Assembly: GCA_002394125.1 (NCBI GenBank)
Contig: DGSY01000175.1
Location: 1-23,834 of the forward strand
Direction: 5' to 3'
Source of the DNA: Ruminococcus sp. UBA4350
GTDB taxonomy: Bacteria > Bacillota > Clostridia > Oscillospirales > Ruminococcaceae
DNA: 23,834 nucleotides
Below the pieces are notes generated by a model. The model did no database searches, was not told the origin of the DNA, and saw nothing but the letters and a program-made list of their open reading frames with translations. How positions within the stretch are numbered: the stretch's first letter is position 1; every line of letters begins with the position of its first letter. The position numbers and the translations under genes were made by a program. This document shows, one piece after another, positions 1 to 5,556 of the stretch.

Positions 1-33
1 CCTTGCGCACCAGATTTAATCAGTGATTCCCTA
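1..33. mobile_element. End of a miniature palindromic element, cut by the window edge
   Basis: The first 33 bases match, in inverted orientation, one end of the complete element at 5227-5404. They share GCGCACCAGATTTAATCAGTG, followed by ATTCCCTAG against CTTCCTTAG. The TA at 32-33 is the probable target dinucleotide, so the body of this copy lies to the left of the window. It has inserted into the 3' end of the minus-strand repressor gene and supplies that gene's last codons and stop (CAC-TGA read on the minus strand). No transposase is visible, so it would be a non-autonomous element. Confidence 0.7.
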
Positions 34-565
34 GGGTAATGCCCTGCTTTGAGCCAATGAAGCGCTTGACATAGGCATCGTCGCCGTCGAGAATGACGAC
101 AATGTCACCGGTTTCGGCGGTGTTCTGCTTTATAACCTGAATCAGATCACCGTCCTGAATCTGGGGGTGCATGGAATCACCGCAGACACGCACACAGATC
201 GTATGCTCATATTCGTAGTCGCTCTGGATAAACAGCGGGATATATTCCTTGTCCGAATTAACGGCTCCGAGGCCAAAGCCCGCACTGACACTCTCAAATA
301 CAGGTACAAGACGAATAAACTCTGTCGGCATCTTCCGTACATTCGACTTTTCCTTTACCGGCTTCCGTTCATCCCAGCCCATAAGATAGGCAGGCGTAAC
401 ATCGAGAATCTCTGCGATCTTTACGATCATGCTGCGGGGAATATCCCGTTCCTTCTCTATTTTGTTTACAGAGGATCTGGACTTATAGCCGAGCTTCTGA
501 GCCAATTCCTCCTGTGTATATCCTTTTTTCTGACGCGCCGCTTTGACACGGTCTCCCATTGTCAT
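20..565 (-). CDS. XRE/S24 (CI/LexA-like) phage repressor, C-terminus lost to element insertion
   Basis: This is a two-domain phage repressor. The N-terminal XRE helix-turn-helix covers about residues 4-65 (GYTQEELAQKLG, then a recognition helix near SRSSVNKIEKER). The C-terminal S24 autoprotease has an Ala95-Gly96 cleavage site in SVSAGFG, catalytic Ser131 in CGDSMHPQ and Lys167 in YVKRF. The start at 565 is chosen because AGGAGG (574-579) lies 8 nt upstream; an upstream ATG in the same frame overlaps the promoter. The protein stops at residue 181, a few codons after the junction with the miniature element. By comparison with the intact relative at 8891-9511 it lacks about 33 residues, including the last beta strands of the S24 fold, so it is probably impaired in dimerisation or cleavage. 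It belongs to a decayed prophage. Confidence 0.85.
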   Translation of the reverse strand: MTMGDRVKAARQKKGYTQEELAQKLGYKSRSSVNKIEKERDIPRSMIVKIAEILDVTPAYLMGWDERKPVKEKSNVRKMPTEFIRLVPVFESVSAGFGLGAVNSDKEYIPLFIQSDYEYEHTICVRVCGDSMHPQIQDGDLIQVIKQNTAETGDIVVILDGDDAYVKRFIGSKQGITLGNH

Positions 566-573
566 TGCGATCA

Positions 574-579
574 CCTCCT
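574..579 (-). promoter_or_regulatory. Ribosome binding site AGGAGG deciding the repressor start
   Basis: On the minus strand AGGAGG is followed by 8 nt and ATG at 565. This favours the start at 565 over the in-frame ATG 24 nt upstream, which lies between the -10 box and this site. Confidence 0.7.
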
Positions 580-587
580 GCATTCTC

Positions 588-617
588 ATTATATCATGCT
601 GTCGGCGAAAATGTCAA
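588..617 (-). promoter_or_regulatory. Promoter of the truncated repressor
   Basis: On the minus strand TTGACA (617-612) and TATAAT (593-588) are both perfect sigma-A boxes separated by 18 bp. The transcript would begin near 581, giving a leader of about 15 nt before the repressor ATG. Confidence 0.8.
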
Positions 618-688
618 CAAATTTAGATGGGTATAAAAATTTTGTCTACCTGCACAAAAAAGTGGAAGTGTAGTTGGTGCAAGTTTTT

Positions 689-729
689 TGCCAAATAATG
701 CTGGCATTTCCGTCGGCTTATGATACAAT
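689..729 (+). promoter_or_regulatory. Likely divergent promoter and operator of the remnant prophage
   Basis: TACAAT at 724-729 is a plausible -10 box for the rightward remnant regulator at 782. The -35 at 17 bp (CTGGCA) is poor. An inverted repeat TGCCA-N8-TGGCA (689-706) overlaps the -35 position and could be an operator for the repressor at 20-565. The region 618-780 contains no gene. Confidence 0.4.
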
Positions 730-781
730 GGAAATGTAGTGGACAAATCTGCCAACATAAGCGAAAGGGGGCGAAGTAAAC

Positions 782-913
782 ATGAATACAGAAATGCCGG
801 CGGCTAAAATTGAAGTCTCAGGGTGCAGCAAAAGTGAAATCGCAGAGGCGCTTGGAATCACGAGGCAGTGATTATACAATAAGCTGAGCGGAGAGAACGA
901 GTTCAAATTTTGA
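782..913 (+). pseudogene. Broken XRE-type phage regulator, in-frame stop and 3' deletion
   Basis: A GGGGG-containing ribosome site precedes ATG 782. Translation gives a helix-turn-helix core (SKSEIAEALGITRQ), then TGA at 869-871. The same frame continues LYNKLSGENEF to about 907 before a second stop at 911. Intact relatives typically read ITRQSLYNKLSG, and TCA (Ser) to TGA is one base change, so the stop is probably a point mutation. Homology ends at about 907, where sequence of a different gene begins in another frame. Its position divergent from an S24 repressor fits a Cro-like or early regulator. Confidence 0.6.
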
Positions 914-1162
914 AGCAGGCATACGATCAGCGCCAGAACCGGCGGTATCTTCACGCGGAGCGGGAACGCATGGCGAAGTGGGCCGAGGAACGCGCAGAGC
1001 AGTTTGCCGGAGCCAAACCGGACGCTGCTTTATGAGCGCTACATCAACGGCAAGACATGGGAGCAGATCGCGGTCACGCTGAATTACAGCTTTGTCCATG
1101 TGGTTCACAGGCTGCATCCTGCGGCGCTGAGAGCTGTGCAGGCCGTCATTGCTGAAAAGTAA
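910..1162 (+). pseudogene. Broken ArpU/DUF1492-like late sigma-type activator
   Basis: Two adjoining frames together encode the C-terminal part of an ArpU/DUF1492-like protein. The frame from 910 reads LKQAYDQRQNRR and continues to a stop at 1034-1036. The next frame picks up near 1022 with LLYERYINGKTWEQIA and ends at 1160-1162. The second part has the sigma-70 region-4-like helix-turn-helix and the RLHPAAL motif. It aligns with the end of the intact gene at 23102-23505 (YINGKT-IVRIA, ICRLHGAAL). The 5' third is missing, replaced by the broken XRE gene. The frameshift falls at the usual P-D-A-x-L-R-x-L-L position. Confidence 0.6.
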
Positions 1163-1176
1163 TCGGATAAAGAAAT

Positions 1177-1214
1177 GCCCCTCTCAGATCGCATTCTGCG
1201 CGAATGAGAGGGGC
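1177..1214. terminator. Hairpin terminator between convergent genes
   Basis: GCCCCTCTCA (1177-1186) pairs perfectly with TGAGAGGGGC (1205-1214) around an 18-nt loop. On the minus strand it is followed by ATTTCTTTAT, so it can end the transcript of the 61-aa gene. It also lies just after the plus-strand pseudogene. The same hairpin occurs at 23517-23554. Confidence 0.7.
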
Positions 1215-1221
1215 AGGGCAA

Positions 1222-1407
1222 TCAGCCGTTCTTTTCCATGTCGGCGCGGATCAGCGCCTTGATATAGCCCATCTTGGACGGGACTGTTTCAAGCTTTGCA
1301 ATGATGTCGGCATCGGTGTTTTTGTTCAGCGCAAGGCGGACACTGACTGTCTTTTCTTTGTTAAACTTCGCAATCGCTTTCAGATTGCTGTCAGGGGTTT
1401 TCGGCAT
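1222..1407 (-). CDS. 61-aa ribbon-helix-helix-like small protein, copy 1
   Basis: This short protein begins MPKTPDSNLK. It has a predicted amphipathic strand VSVRLALN (residues 21-28), then two helices (TDADIIAKLETVP and SKMGYIKALIRADMEK), the order expected of a ribbon-helix-helix DNA-binding protein such as Arc or MetJ. ATG at 1407 is preferred over a GTG at 1416 because GAGGTG lies 6 nt upstream of it. The gene follows the 30-aa frame so closely that the ribosome site overlaps that frame's stop, suggesting coupling. A second copy at 23562-23747 differs at only four residues. The precise function is unknown; regulation of a neighbouring phage or toxin promoter is my inference. Confidence 0.7.
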   Translation of the reverse strand: MPKTPDSNLKAIAKFNKEKTVSVRLALNKNTDADIIAKLETVPSKMGYIKALIRADMEKNG

Positions 1408-1417
1408 CGTTTTCACC

Positions 1418-1510
1418 TCATTTCTTGTTGTGGAAGATTGCCCAGTATGCTAGCTTTGCAATACCGATGCAGACAAAGAATACTGCAAGAAAATGAATCA
1501 TCTGTTTCAT
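1418..1510 (-). CDS. 30-aa single-pass membrane peptide
   Basis: The frame ATG 1510 to TGA 1418-1420 encodes a hydrophobic peptide with core IHFLAVFFVCIGIAKLAYWA and a basic end HNKK. This fits one membrane-spanning helix with a cytoplasmic C-terminus. No clear Shine-Dalgarno precedes it. Evidence for reality is that the block recurs at 23758-23834 with only two silent-type differences over the shared part, and that the 61-aa gene's ribosome site overlaps its stop. It may be a toxin-like or regulatory peptide, or a leader for the next gene. Confidence 0.4.
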   Translation of the reverse strand: MKQMIHFLAVFFVCIGIAKLAYWAIFHNKK

Positions 1511-1514
1511 ATAC

Positions 1515-1543
1515 TTGACAATTTGGCTCTTTTGTGTTATGAT
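1515..1543 (+). promoter_or_regulatory. Strong plus-strand promoter for a candidate antisense RNA
   Basis: TTGACA (1515-1520), 17 bp, TATGAT (1538-1543). No plus-strand gene follows. The transcript would start near 1550, immediately form the hairpin AGGGGC-TTTC-GCCCCT (1553-1568), and then run antisense through the 37-aa frame at 1583-1696. The layout resembles convergent type I antitoxin RNAs. I could not identify a clean 3' end for the RNA. Confidence 0.6.
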
Positions 1544-1582
1544 GTGGATGGAAGGGGCTTTCGCCCCTCACACCCGCTGCGG

Positions 1583-1696
1583 TTAGTCCATCATCTTTTC
1601 GATGATGTGAAGCAGCAATCCGATGAACAAGTCGATTAGTGCGCTGATCAGGATGCCCGTCCAATCCCGCGTGCTGATCGGCTTGTTTTTCTTCAT
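1583..1696 (-). CDS. 37-aa hydrophobic peptide, candidate Fst-like type I toxin
   Basis: The peptide begins MKKNKPISTRDW. It has a hydrophobic segment GILISALIDLFIGLLLHII (about residues 14-32) and a charged end EKMMD. The length, single transmembrane helix and charged tail resemble Fst/Ldr-type type I toxins that damage the membrane. No ribosome site is obvious before ATG 1696; a TTGACA at 1811-1806 (minus) may be its -35, but the -10 is poor. The opposing promoter at 1515-1543 would make an RNA covering the whole frame. The assignment is by architecture, not by a recognised family match. It could also be a holin-like or structural small peptide. Confidence 0.45.
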   Translation of the reverse strand: MKKNKPISTRDWTGILISALIDLFIGLLLHIIEKMMD

Positions 1697-1903
1697 TTGC
1701 CGGCTGTAAATTGACAGAATCACAGTTTTTGACTCTGATCTTTTTGTTTTCAACTTTGTGGAATTCTCAGCAGGACTGAACAGTTACGGCACTTTTATGT
1801 TTTAATGTCAACTAATATTAGAAAGAGCCGGTTTTACGCTTACGACTGTTTCATCGGAAAGATAATATTTTGACAACGGGTGCAATTCGTCTTCTGCAAA
1901 GCC
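1697..1903. other. AT-rich intergenic stretch without a recognisable gene
   Basis: This separates the small-peptide cluster from the next terminator. It contains a minus-strand TTGACA (1811-1806) that could serve the 37-aa peptide and a short palindrome CTAATATTAG. No open frame with a ribosome site was found. Confidence 0.5.
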
Positions 1904-1950
1904 GAAAAAAGCGGGCGCATGCCGTCAATCCTGACAGCATACGCCCGCTT
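1904..1950 (-). terminator. Intrinsic terminator of the exported-protein unit
   Basis: The arms at 1910-1927 and 1932-1949 (AGCGGGCG, then ATGC and GTCA) form an 18-bp stem with two wobble or mismatch positions and a 4-nt loop. On the minus strand the stem is followed by a run of T (A-run 1904-1910 on the plus strand). This is a strong rho-independent terminator placed after the 29-aa frame. Confidence 0.9.
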
Positions 1951-1971
1951 CTCATGCGAAATCACATCGCA

Positions 1972-2061
1972 TTAGTCGTCCGGAAGCTCCTCCGATTCAG
2001 TGATCACATCCTCAGCCTCGAACGAAATGATTTCCAGCTCAGCCTCAGTATACTTCATCAT
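1972..2061 (-). CDS. 29-aa acidic peptide downstream of the exported protein
   Basis: A good ribosome site (AGAGGTG, 8 nt) precedes tandem ATG codons at 2061 and 2058. The peptide contains KYTEAELEIISFEAEDVIT and ends in an acidic ELPDD tail. Short peptides opening MKY followed by a hydrophobic-acidic EIIxFEAEDVIT-type stretch recur in ruminococci and relatives as hypothetical proteins; I know of no proven function. It lies 66 bp after the 940-aa gene and ahead of the shared terminator, so the two are probably co-transcribed. It has no cysteine and no leader-protease GG motif, so it is not an obvious modified-peptide precursor. Confidence 0.6.
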   Translation of the reverse strand: MMKYTEAELEIISFEAEDVITESEELPDD

Positions 2062-2127
2062 AATCCTTTCACCTCTTTTCCGGTAGGAATATAATTCTTC
2101 TGCTTAGCGCAGAGGGATTACCAATCA

Positions 2128-4950
2128 TTACGACTGCATGAACGCTGCATATGCATCCTCATAGGTCGTGTTCAGCGTTTCCTCTGTGTATGCGATTCGC
2201 TCGGAACCGTCAGAGGTCAGATACTTGACATAACCGCGGATCGAAATGCCGCTGCCTGCATCTGTAATTCTCTGCTTCAGATTCAGATTCGCTGCATCGT
2301 TCGTTGACTTGCTAACCTTGACGTTCTCACCGTCGATTCTCGGATCGCCCAGCTCGATGTCATTGACCTTGATGCCGGTCTTGCTGTAGATAAATCCGCA
2401 CTCAACCGGTGTGACATTCTGGCTGGATCTGGTCAGCGCAAACTGTACCTTCTGGCTGTCCGGATCGACATCCGAAATCTTGATGTTGAAGGTCGTTGCC
2501 GCGATCTGATCGACAGCAGATTCAAAGTCTGTTGTCAGCACATCGGTATAGGCATAGAATGTGCCGCTTGCGCAGTGATACTGGATAAAGCCCTTGATCG
2601 AAATGCCGCTGCCGGAATCGGTGATCCGCATTTTCGTGACACCGGTATTCGTTGCCGTACTGAGGCTTGCACACTTCGCTTCACTGCCGTTTACCAAAAC
2701 AGAAGCGCTGGCTGCAAAGTCCTCTGCTGTCAGATCGGCGATATCCGCGCCCGTCTTTGTATAGATCAGACCAGCGCTGATAACCTCTAGATTTTTCACG
2801 ACTCTTGCAAGCGCAAACTGCACTTTTTTCTCTGCCATATTCACATCGACGATATCCAGACCGAGTGTGATATCAAGTTCGCTGTCAGAAATTTCCCACT
2901 GTGTTGCATTGAAGCCTTTGTAATTGCCGCAGAGCTGAATCTGCGCATTGTAAACGCCTGTATTCTTGGCAACGGTGGTGCCGAACAGCTTATACTGCGT
3001 CAGGCTGTCTGTGTTGACGAGTGCCTCGCCATCTGCAAAGACACGAAATTCCGGTCTCTGATAAGAACCGGTGTAGATGTTCGGAAGCGCCTGCACCAGA
3101 ATATTCGATGCACGCTTCGGCAGAACCGTCAGCGTCCCGTAATCTTCAGATTTATCGTAGTGCTTCTTGTCGCTGCTGGAATACGGTGCATTCTTGACAC
3201 GCAGGCTATAGGTGCCAACATTCAGCTTTCCGGTGACTTCTTCGCCGTTATCATCGTATACGCCGATTTCATAGTCCTCTGTCGGGTAGCCGAACTGCAT
3301 GGATGTGCGGAAAGAGTAGGTCAGTTCCGGCAGCGCATCGCCGTAGGTGACCGTCAGGTCATCCGGCTGCACGTTCAGACTGGTTTTCACAATCTGGAAT
3401 GTCGTAGTATAAGTCTTATACTCTTCATGTCCATTATTGGCAGAAACAATCGCATACACCATGTATCTGCCCGGTTCCGTCGGCACTTCCTCGGAGAATA
3501 CGCCGCTGTTCTTATTTGCAGCATAGAAGAATGTGACATCGCCGTCCTGCTTGTTGTTGTAAACAACCGGCTTGATCTCGGTGCCGTAGTAATAAACAGG
3601 CATATTATTTTCCGTATACGGATAATCCGTCATCTGGATATACGGTGCGGCATCATCATCATAATCAACGATTTCCCACTCAAAGGTTTTGCTGCCGGAA
3701 TAGCCGTTGATAAATTCGATCGTGAAGCTGTATGCGCCGACGCCGATTGCGCCGCGGTCACCGGAAACGATATAATCTGTGCCTTCCTCAAAATAAGTAT
3801 CTGTCTGCGGATCATAGACCGCACCGTCCAGATCATCGCGCCAATTCCAGTAATCCCCGTTATAATAGCCAAGCGAATAGGCATCTCCGGAGTAAGGTAC
3901 TTCCGTCACGTCTTCGGGATCCAGCTGATAGCGCTCGCCGTTTTCATTGCTGAAGCCAAATTCGTAATGAAGTTCATCCGTATCAAGCTCAGTGTTCTCG
4001 ACCGTGAAGGTCTTGGAAAGGGTGAATGTCTGCGAACCGATTGTTTGGGTTTCTGCATCATAGGCATCATCTGCATACACCGGATAATCCACCTCATAGG
4101 TGCCTGCCTCGAGATTATCGACATAATGTGCCTCACAATATCTGCCGCTGTTGTCATAGAAGTATGTAACGGGGAAATCAGAGATCTCCGTCTTTTCGCC
4201 GGATTCCGAAAGGCTATACAAATGCACATCACTATTATCGAGCCGTGTCTGAGTGTCAGTTCCGTCAGCTTCGTCGCACTTGAAATAATAATGACTGTTG
4301 CGGCGATAGTCAAAGCTGTCAGCATCTTCCCACTCATAGGTGTCTCTGCTGATCGAGATCTGTCTTGCGGTACCCGATTCGCCAAACGGAAACTCAGCGT
4401 ATGTCAGTGCACTGCCGTCATCCGTCACTTCATATTGTGTGCCCTTTGCAACCTGCGGATACCAGTTTGCAAATTTTCTGTGTACATCCGGATTGGTTAT
4501 GTCACAGAGATAGAAAAGGGTATCGAACGACGTGTTTTCAAGGGCATCAGCATTCGTCAAATCAAATGTCAGCGTAAAAGTATAGGTATAAATTTCATAC
4601 TCTTCACTATAGGACTCTGTGGGCTTTTGTGCCTTCGTAGTCAGCAGATACGGGGAAAGGTCATACTCAGAACCTTCGTAATAAGGGGAAATATCTATTT
4701 TTGCATTGATATAGCTCGCCATTTTGTCATACGTTCTGAGATTGACGGTCATCGTGTTCTGGATTCCCCTCACCAGCGTTTGCGGACTGTAATCCGAATC
4801 AATAATGCTGATGTCGCTGATCGGAACACCCGGATCCTCAGCTGCAAAGGCAGTCAGCCCGCTTCCAAGCAGTACACTTGCAGGCGTACTGCCGCAAACG
4901 AGCGCCGCAGCGAGCACACCCGCTGCACTTCGTTTCATCCACTTGGTCAT
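2128..4950 (-). CDS. Large exported protein with MBG-like domain and C-terminal tandem repeats
   Basis: A 940-aa secreted or surface protein. It has a signal peptide (basic MTKWMKR, hydrophobic core, cleavage near AFA-AED at about residue 37). Long beta-rich, Tyr/Asp-rich stretches follow. The central part carries MBG/Ig-like modules (LTVTYGDALPELTYSF, LNVGTYSLRV, YTGSYQRPEF). The C-terminus has two related repeats (about residues 691-817 and 818-940) sharing KKVQFAL/QKVQFAL, IYTKTG/IYSKTG and RITDxGSGISIxG. There is no LPXTG sorting signal or dockerin, so release or non-covalent wall binding is likely. GAGGAGG lies 9 nt before ATG 4950. It sits outside the prophage boundary at 5470, so it is host or older cargo; its ligand is unknown. 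Confidence 0.8.
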   Translation of the reverse strand: MTKWMKRSAAGVLAAALVCGSTPASVLLGSGLTAFAAEDPGVPISDISIIDSDYSPQTLVRGIQNTMTVNLRTYDKMASYINAKIDISPYYEGSEYDLSPYLLTTKAQKPTESYSEEYEIYTYTFTLTFDLTNADALENTSFDTLFYLCDITNPDVHRKFANWYPQVAKGTQYEVTDDGSALTYAEFPFGESGTARQISISRDTYEWEDADSFDYRRNSHYYFKCDEADGTDTQTRLDNSDVHLYSLSESGEKTEISDFPVTYFYDNSGRYCEAHYVDNLEAGTYEVDYPVYADDAYDAETQTIGSQTFTLSKTFTVENTELDTDELHYEFGFSNENGERYQLDPEDVTEVPYSGDAYSLGYYNGDYWNWRDDLDGAVYDPQTDTYFEEGTDYIVSGDRGAIGVGAYSFTIEFINGYSGSKTFEWEIVDYDDDAAPYIQMTDYPYTENNMPVYYYGTEIKPVVYNNKQDGDVTFFYAANKNSGVFSEEVPTEPGRYMVYAIVSANNGHEEYKTYTTTFQIVKTSLNVQPDDLTVTYGDALPELTYSFRTSMQFGYPTEDYEIGVYDDNGEEVTGKLNVGTYSLRVKNAPYSSSDKKHYDKSEDYGTLTVLPKRASNILVQALPNIYTGSYQRPEFRVFADGEALVNTDSLTQYKLFGTTVAKNTGVYNAQIQLCGNYKGFNATQWEISDSELDITLGLDIVDVNMAEKKVQFALARVVKNLEVISAGLIYTKTGADIADLTAEDFAASASVLVNGSEAKCASLSTATNTGVTKMRITDSGSGISIKGFIQYHCASGTFYAYTDVLTTDFESAVDQIAATTFNIKISDVDPDSQKVQFALTRSSQNVTPVECGFIYSKTGIKVNDIELGDPRIDGENVKVSKSTNDAANLNLKQRITDAGSGISIRGYVKYLTSDGSERIAYTEETLNTTYEDAYAAFMQS

Positions 4951-4986
4951 TGCAATATCCTCCTCAGATTTTAATTTCTATACAAA

Positions 4987-5007
4987 GCAAAACGCACTGC
5001 GTCTTGC
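4987..5007 (-). other. Hairpin in the 5' untranslated leader of the exported-protein gene
   Basis: GCAAAACGCA and TGCGTCTTGC are inverted with one G-T wobble and almost no loop. It lies within the roughly 100-nt leader between the promoter at 5059-5087 and the start codon. It may stabilise the mRNA or be a protein-binding site. It is not near enough to the ribosome site to mask it directly. Confidence 0.5.
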
Positions 5008-5058
5008 TAGTATATTTAATTTCTTTAGAAAGATAGAAATCAGCTGTCTGTCTGTCTA

Positions 5059-5087
5059 ATTATAGCTGACCGCAGCATCGCTGTCAA
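5059..5087 (-). promoter_or_regulatory. Promoter of the exported-protein gene
   Basis: On the minus strand TTGACA (5087-5082), 17 bp, TATAAT (5064-5059): perfect consensus. The start would be near 5052, giving a leader of about 100 nt that begins with GACAGACAGACAG-type repeats. Confidence 0.85.
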
Positions 5088-5226
5088 GCCCTTTCGTGCG
5101 ATTTCCCGTAAAATGTGTATGTGTTTTTACTTATTTTATCACGAAATGCATTCTTTGTCAAGATGTATTCGGCACAATTATATATTTATTTGAATATTTC
5201 ATGCTCAGGAGAGCACTGAATCGCAC
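5088..5226. other. Intergenic stretch, no gene seen
   Basis: This is AT-rich sequence between the exported-protein promoter and the miniature element. No frame with a credible ribosome site was found. With 5227-5551 it makes a stretch of about 460 bases without genes, filled by the element, a terminator and the tRNA fragment. Confidence 0.5.
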
Positions 5227-5404
5227 TAAGGAAGCACTGATTAAATCTGGTGCGCAGGATACGCAGTCAGTTTTTTCGTCAGATTGTATGAAAACGACGC
5301 CGCTGGGCTGACGCCCAGCAAGGAGTTTTCGTGCAAGATGACGGAAAATATGCAAGCAGATTGCGTGCCAAGCCGTCAGGCGGGATTTAATCAGTGATTC
5401 CCTA
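5227..5404. mobile_element. Complete miniature palindromic element (MITE-like), about 178 bp
   Basis: The terminal inverted repeats are AGGAAGCACTGATTAAATC at the left and GATTTAATCAGTGATTCCC at the right, matching at 17 of 19 positions, each flanked by TA (5227-5228 and 5403-5404). This is the TA duplication typical of IS630/Tc1-mariner-type elements. The interior continues the palindrome (CGTCAGATTGTATGAAAAC against GTTTTCGTGCAAGATGACG) around a perfect hairpin GCTGGGC-TGAC-GCCCAGC (5302-5319). The whole element could therefore fold as one long stem. It has no transposase and no credible coding frame. An end of another copy is at 1-33. Confidence 0.7.
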
Positions 5405-5421
5405 GCGTAAAAGCATGAAAA

Positions 5422-5458
5422 AATCCCTAGATGCGTGATTTTCAAGCATCTAAGGATT
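5422..5458 (-). terminator. Intrinsic terminator next to the tRNA fragment
   Basis: AATCCCTAGATGC (5422-5434) pairs with GCATCTAAGGATT (5446-5458), 13 bp with one wobble and an 11-nt loop. On the minus strand it is followed by TTTTTTC. It lies 10 bp downstream of the tRNA 3'-end fragment, so it is probably the host tRNA terminator left outside the prophage, now ending the integrase transcript. Confidence 0.85.
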
Positions 5459-5468
5459 CTCACAAAAG

Positions 5469-5494
5469 TGGAGACAGAGGGACTCGAACCCGCG
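5469..5494 (-). other. tRNA 3'-end fragment: probable prophage attachment site
   Basis: On the minus strand GGGTTCGAGTCCC (T arm) is followed by TCTGTCTCCA (acceptor strand and discriminator A) and then a terminator. No 5' half of a tRNA precedes it; phage sequence and the integrase gene do. This is the typical footprint of integration into the 3' end of a tRNA gene. The intact tRNA (acceptor 5' strand expected GGAGACA) should be at the far right end of the prophage. One mismatch in the T stem (GCGGG against CCCTC) marks where identity with the tRNA stops. I cannot assign the amino acid. Confidence 0.75.
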
Positions 5495-5537
5495 ATTAAA
5501 TCTCAAAATCATCGTAAATTCGTTTGTTTTGTACTGC

Positions 5538-5556
5538 TGTCATAAAATTTGTCATA
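5538..5556. repeat. Direct repeats TGTCATA, possible integrase arm sites
   Basis: TGTCATA occurs at 5538-5544 and 5550-5556, 12 bp apart, between the attachment site and the integrase gene's end. The position suits arm-type binding sites for the integrase, but the motif is short and this is tentative. Confidence 0.25.

Noticed and set aside
1413..1664. An 83-codon minus-strand frame over the small-peptide cluster
   Set aside because: It lies in a different frame from the 30- and 37-aa peptides, has no ribosome site and no hydrophobic or domain pattern. It is probably chance.
3160..4974. A 604-codon open frame on the plus strand opposite the exported-protein gene
   Set aside because: It is the complement of a real gene with signal peptide, promoter, ribosome site and domains. 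Its own translation is Ile/Arg/Cys-rich without domains or a ribosome site.
5158..5463. A 101-codon frame across the miniature element
   Set aside because: It spans both inverted repeats and flanking sequence, has no ribosome site, and would not survive excision of the element.
5469..5494. A functional tRNA gene
   Set aside because: Only the T arm and acceptor strand are present. There is no D arm, anticodon arm or 5' acceptor strand upstream.
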